NCBI RefSeq assembly: GCF_002911695.1
Contig: NZ_PQBS01000005.1
Coordinates: 1-64,000 of the forward strand
Direction of reading: 5' to 3'
Length of the DNA: 64,000 bases
Source: Gracilimonas amylolytica
GTDB taxonomy: Bacteria > Bacteroidota > Rhodothermia > Balneolales > Balneolaceae
Positions 61,977-64,000 of the stretch are shown here, one piece after another (position 1 is the stretch's first letter; the number at the start of each line of letters is the position of its first letter). The notes beneath the pieces are model-generated. The model was not told where the DNA came from, ran no database searches, and saw only the letters and a list, made by a program, of their open reading frames with translations. Both the position numbers and the translations under genes were made by a program.

Positions 61977-61984
61977 TAAAGTTA
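61977..61984 (-). promoter_or_regulatory. Candidate -7 element of the sus promoter
   Basis: Minus-strand TAACTTTA (61984-61977) matches TAnnTTTG at 7 of 8 positions counting the free ones, 41 bases before the susC ATG. The palindrome at 62000-62015 covers the -33 position. Confidence 0.4.
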
Positions 61985-61999
61985 TTTCTCATTTAAGGT

Positions 62000-62015
62000 A
62001 TGTAAGCGCTTACAT
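62000..62015. promoter_or_regulatory. Candidate LacI-family operator O1 upstream of susC
   Basis: ATGTAAGCGCTTACAT is a perfect 16-base palindrome with the central CG typical of LacI/GalR operators. It lies at the -33 region of the predicted susC promoter, 64 bases before the start codon. Confidence 0.75.
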
Positions 62016-62215
62016 TTTTTCAAGCGAGATTTAACACATTCATAACAACCTTAAATCTAACCCAGATATTAGATTTTGATACTACTTTGGCTTAAGTACC
62101 TGTTTTATTGTAACTAATATCCTTAATCTGAATAGAGTATCACTTAATATATTGAAGGGGTACGGTTCTCTTTCACAAACTAAATTTAGTTTAAACTGCT
62201 GTAAGCAAATAAATT

Positions 62216-62231
62216 ATGTAAGGGCTTACAT
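62216..62231. promoter_or_regulatory. Candidate LacI-family operator O2 upstream of susC
   Basis: ATGTAAGGGCTTACAT is the same palindrome with one central mismatch, 216 bases from O1 (centre to centre) and 20 bases after the ispG stop. Two sites at this distance could allow looping. Confidence 0.65.
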
Positions 62232-62250
62232 AATCTTTCTTTTATTTTCT

Positions 62251-63471
62251 TTAAACCTTGGAACCGTAGGTGTCCTTGATGTAATTATTTAGAATGGTTC
62301 TGAATTCTTCCCCAATATTGTCTCCCTTGAGAGTGGTAGCGTGCTCACCATCTATGTAAACCGGGGCTTTGGGTTCCTCGAAGGTTCCGGGCAATGAGAT
62401 CCCGATATTGGCATTGCGCGATTCTCCCGGTCCGTTAACCACACACCCCATCACGGCAACATCCATCTCCTCTACCCCGGGATATGCCTTTCTCCATATC
62501 GGCATGGATTCCACTATGTATTCCTGTATGTCCTGAGCCAGTTCCTGAAAATAGGTGCTTTTGGTTCTTCCACACCCCGGACAGGCTGTAACTTGTGGGA
62601 TAAAGCTTCGAATTTTAAGTGACTGTAAAATTTGTTGAGCTACCTGTACTTCCAGGGCACGATCTGCTCCCGGTTCTGGAGTCAGCGAAACCCGAATGGT
62701 GTCACCTATTCCTTGCTGCAGGATCACCGCCAGGGCTGACGCACTCGCCACCATTCCTTTCATCCCCATGCCTGCTTCCGTAAGTCCAACGTGCAATGGG
62801 TAGTCAACTTCCTCCGCAATGCGTTCATAGACCGTTACCACATCCTGCACACCCGACATCTTACAGCTGATGATGATCTTATTGGAAGCCAGTCCAACCT
62901 CTTCAGCCAGTTTAGAGGACCGTTTGGCACTTTCAACCATGGTATCCAGCATGACTTCCTTGGCCGATTTTGGCTTCTTTAAGTCATTATTGGCGTCCAT
63001 TTTCTGTGCCAGTAACTGTTGATCCAAAGACCCCCAGTTCACCCCGATCCTTACCGGTTTGTCGTACTTGATGGCCTGCTCCACAATAGTGGCAAAATTC
63101 TCATCACGGGTCTTTGTTCCGGTATTACCGGGATTGATCCTGAACTTGGCCAGTGCCTCTGCCATATCAGGGTATTTGGTCAGTAGTTTATGTCCATTGT
63201 AATGAAAATCACCGATCACCGGAACCGTGATGCCCCGGTTCAACAGTTTCTCTTTGATATGAGGAACCGCTTTGGCAGCTTCATCATTATTTACCGTGAT
63301 ACGAACCAGCTCTGAACCTGCCCGATATAGATGTTCGATCTGATCGGCGGTATCATCAATATCTGCAGTATCGGTATTGGTCATGGACTGAACCGCGATC
63401 GGGGCTGCGCCACCTACCGGCACATTCCCAACCATCACCTGAATAGATTTTCGCCTCTTGATCTCTGCCAT
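62251..63471 (-). CDS. ispG: 4-hydroxy-3-methylbut-2-enyl diphosphate synthase (flavodoxin/ferredoxin)
   Basis: An iron-sulfur enzyme of the MEP isoprenoid pathway that makes HMBPP. The Fe-S cysteines are in ACPGCGRT and [10 protein letters not shown]. The N-terminal [15 protein letters not shown] is the TIM-barrel substrate region. The 406-residue length is the short bacterial form without the extra central domain seen in plants and many Bacteroidota. Its start overlaps the rhomboid stop by one base (TAATG), so translation is coupled. Confidence 0.95.
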   Translation of the reverse strand: MAEIKRRKSIQVMVGNVPVGGAAPIAVQSMTNTDTADIDDTADQIEHLYRAGSELVRITVNNDEAAKAVPHIKEKLLNRGITVPVIGDFHYNGHKLLTKYPDMAEALAKFRINPGNTGTKTRDENFATIVEQAIKYDKPVRIGVNWGSLDQQLLAQKMDANNDLKKPKSAKEVMLDTMVESAKRSSKLAEEVGLASNKIIISCKMSGVQDVVTVYERIAEEVDYPLHVGLTEAGMGMKGMVASASALAVILQQGIGDTIRVSLTPEPGADRALEVQVAQQILQSLKIRSFIPQVTACPGCGRTKSTYFQELAQDIQEYIVESMPIWRKAYPGVEEMDVAVMGCVVNGPGESRNANIGISLPGTFEEPKAPVYIDGEHATTLKGDNIGEEFRTILNNYIKDTYGSKV

Positions 63472-64000
63472 TATTGGTCTTTTTTACTCAGTTCAAACAA
63501 TTTCTTCTTCTCTTCTTTAGAAAGGGCATCGTATCCTTTTTTGGAGATCTTCTCAAGAATGGCATCCAGTTCAGTTTGATCCACTTCTTCCACGATCTCC
63601 GCATCCTGAACAATATGCATGTTCTTATTTCGGCTCTTACTCCCCTTACCGGAGCCCTTTGGTTTCACCTTTCCAAACAAGTATTCAAAATACCGAATGA
63701 TCATGCTCAGGTCGGTTCCGTTTTGATGAGCTTTCATCAAAAGATAGCCTCCTAAAGCACCTCCAATATGAACGAGTCGGGCAATTCCATCTCCGGCTCC
63801 CACAAATAAAATGTCGATAGCGATCCACCCTGCCACAAAATACCGGGCTTCGATCGGCGGAAATAGGAACAGCATGATCGGGGCTTTGGGATAAAGCATG
63901 GCAAAGGCCACCAGCATACCGGTAACAGCACCCGAAGCTCCTATTACCAACGCATTTCCAAATGCCAGGGCCAGAGCGGCATCAAGTAAGGCACCCAAAA
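63471..64000 (-). CDS. Rhomboid family intramembrane serine protease, 5' end outside window
   Basis: The visible 176 residues include the catalytic serine motif IGASGAVTG and the catalytic histidine in HIGGALGG, with membrane helices between. The C-terminus is a cytoplasmic extension with [19 protein letters not shown], as seen in Bacteroidota rhomboids. The frame stays open to 64000, so the N-terminal helices are missing; the TTG at 63998 should not be read as the true start. Confidence 0.88.
   Translation of the reverse strand, partial: LGALLDAALALAFGNALVIGASGAVTGMLVAFAMLYPKAPIMLFLFPPIEARYFVAGWIAIDILFVGAGDGIARLVHIGGALGGYLLMKAHQNGTDLSMIIRYFEYLFGKVKPKGSGKGSKSRNKNMHIVQDAEIVEEVDQTELDAILEKISKKGYDALSKEEKKKLFELSKKDQ

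Larger units (their letters stand above)
61937..62250. other. sus operon control region
   Basis: This 314-base noncoding stretch between susC and ispG is AT-rich and holds two LacI-type palindromes (62000-62015 and 62216-62231) and a near-consensus -7 element (TAACTTTA, minus 61984-61977). I see no gene in it. Confidence 0.65.

Noticed and set aside
62251-63471. ispG as part of the sus operon
   Set aside because: The two operator-like palindromes and a 314-base gap separate them, and ispG is coupled to the rhomboid gene by a one-base overlap.

Overview
The window looks like a chromosomal segment of a marine or hypersaline member of the Balneolaeota/Rhodothermaeota side of the Bacteroidota-like bacteria (Balneola, Gracilimonas or Rhodohalobacter type). 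This is inferred from the gene content, not from a marker-gene match. The signs are a SusC/SusD starch locus, a type IX secretion (T9SS) C-terminal sorting domain with the PNPFNP linker, families DUF5723, DUF6122 and DUF6588, a MacAB-TolC efflux set, bacillithiol synthesis (BshB1), TTG starts and a TAnnTTTG-type -7 promoter element. No rRNA, tRNA, prophage or CRISPR array was found.

Layout. 1-1081: the end of a REP-associated (HUH/Y1) transposase on the minus strand, then 550 bases of noncoding DNA full of hairpins and a possible small RNA. 1082-9738: rsmB, a small GxxExxY-protein element bounded by inverted repeats, valS, a palindromic repeat element, a PcrA/UvrD helicase and a DUF5723 outer-membrane protein. 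9870-15044: lon, a DUF6122 membrane protein, rsgA and a DUF6588 outer-membrane protein. 15141-22329 (minus): an ABC efflux set (two MacB-like permeases, TolC, adaptor, ATPase) with three small YqjD/holin-like membrane genes in the middle. 22467-31466: bshB1, a membrane protein, a GNAT + RimK-like ATP-grasp fusion, a frameshifted suhB, rpiB, glyA, tatC, an FKBP lipoprotein and alr. 31476-43500: a phytoene-dehydrogenase-like oxidoreductase, sppA, an MBL hydrolase, a TonB receptor with an NlpE lipoprotein, rho, folC, a class IV aminotransferase and a thioredoxin-fold protein.

43531-62250 is a starch/maltodextrin utilisation locus, all on the minus strand. It holds susC-susD-susE, a LacI-type regulator, a T9SS-exported amylase, three lipoprotein GH13 enzymes and an MFS sugar porter, with a VapBC toxin-antitoxin pair between the porter and the last amylase. 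The likely scheme is that surface GH13 enzymes cut starch, SusE and an unusual SusD bind it, SusC imports oligosaccharides, lipoprotein GH13s trim them and the porter takes up the products. Two 16-base near-perfect palindromes upstream of susC are good candidate operators for the LacI regulator. The window ends with ispG and a truncated rhomboid protease.

The most unusual observations are: a SusD-like protein carrying an inserted SusE-type starch-binding module; inverted double-hairpin repeats whose stems differ in sequence but keep base pairing (near 600-785 and 5654-5840); a GxxExxY gene packed with terminal inverted repeats exactly between the rsmB stop and the valS start; and six heptamer repeats ending at the rho stop codon.
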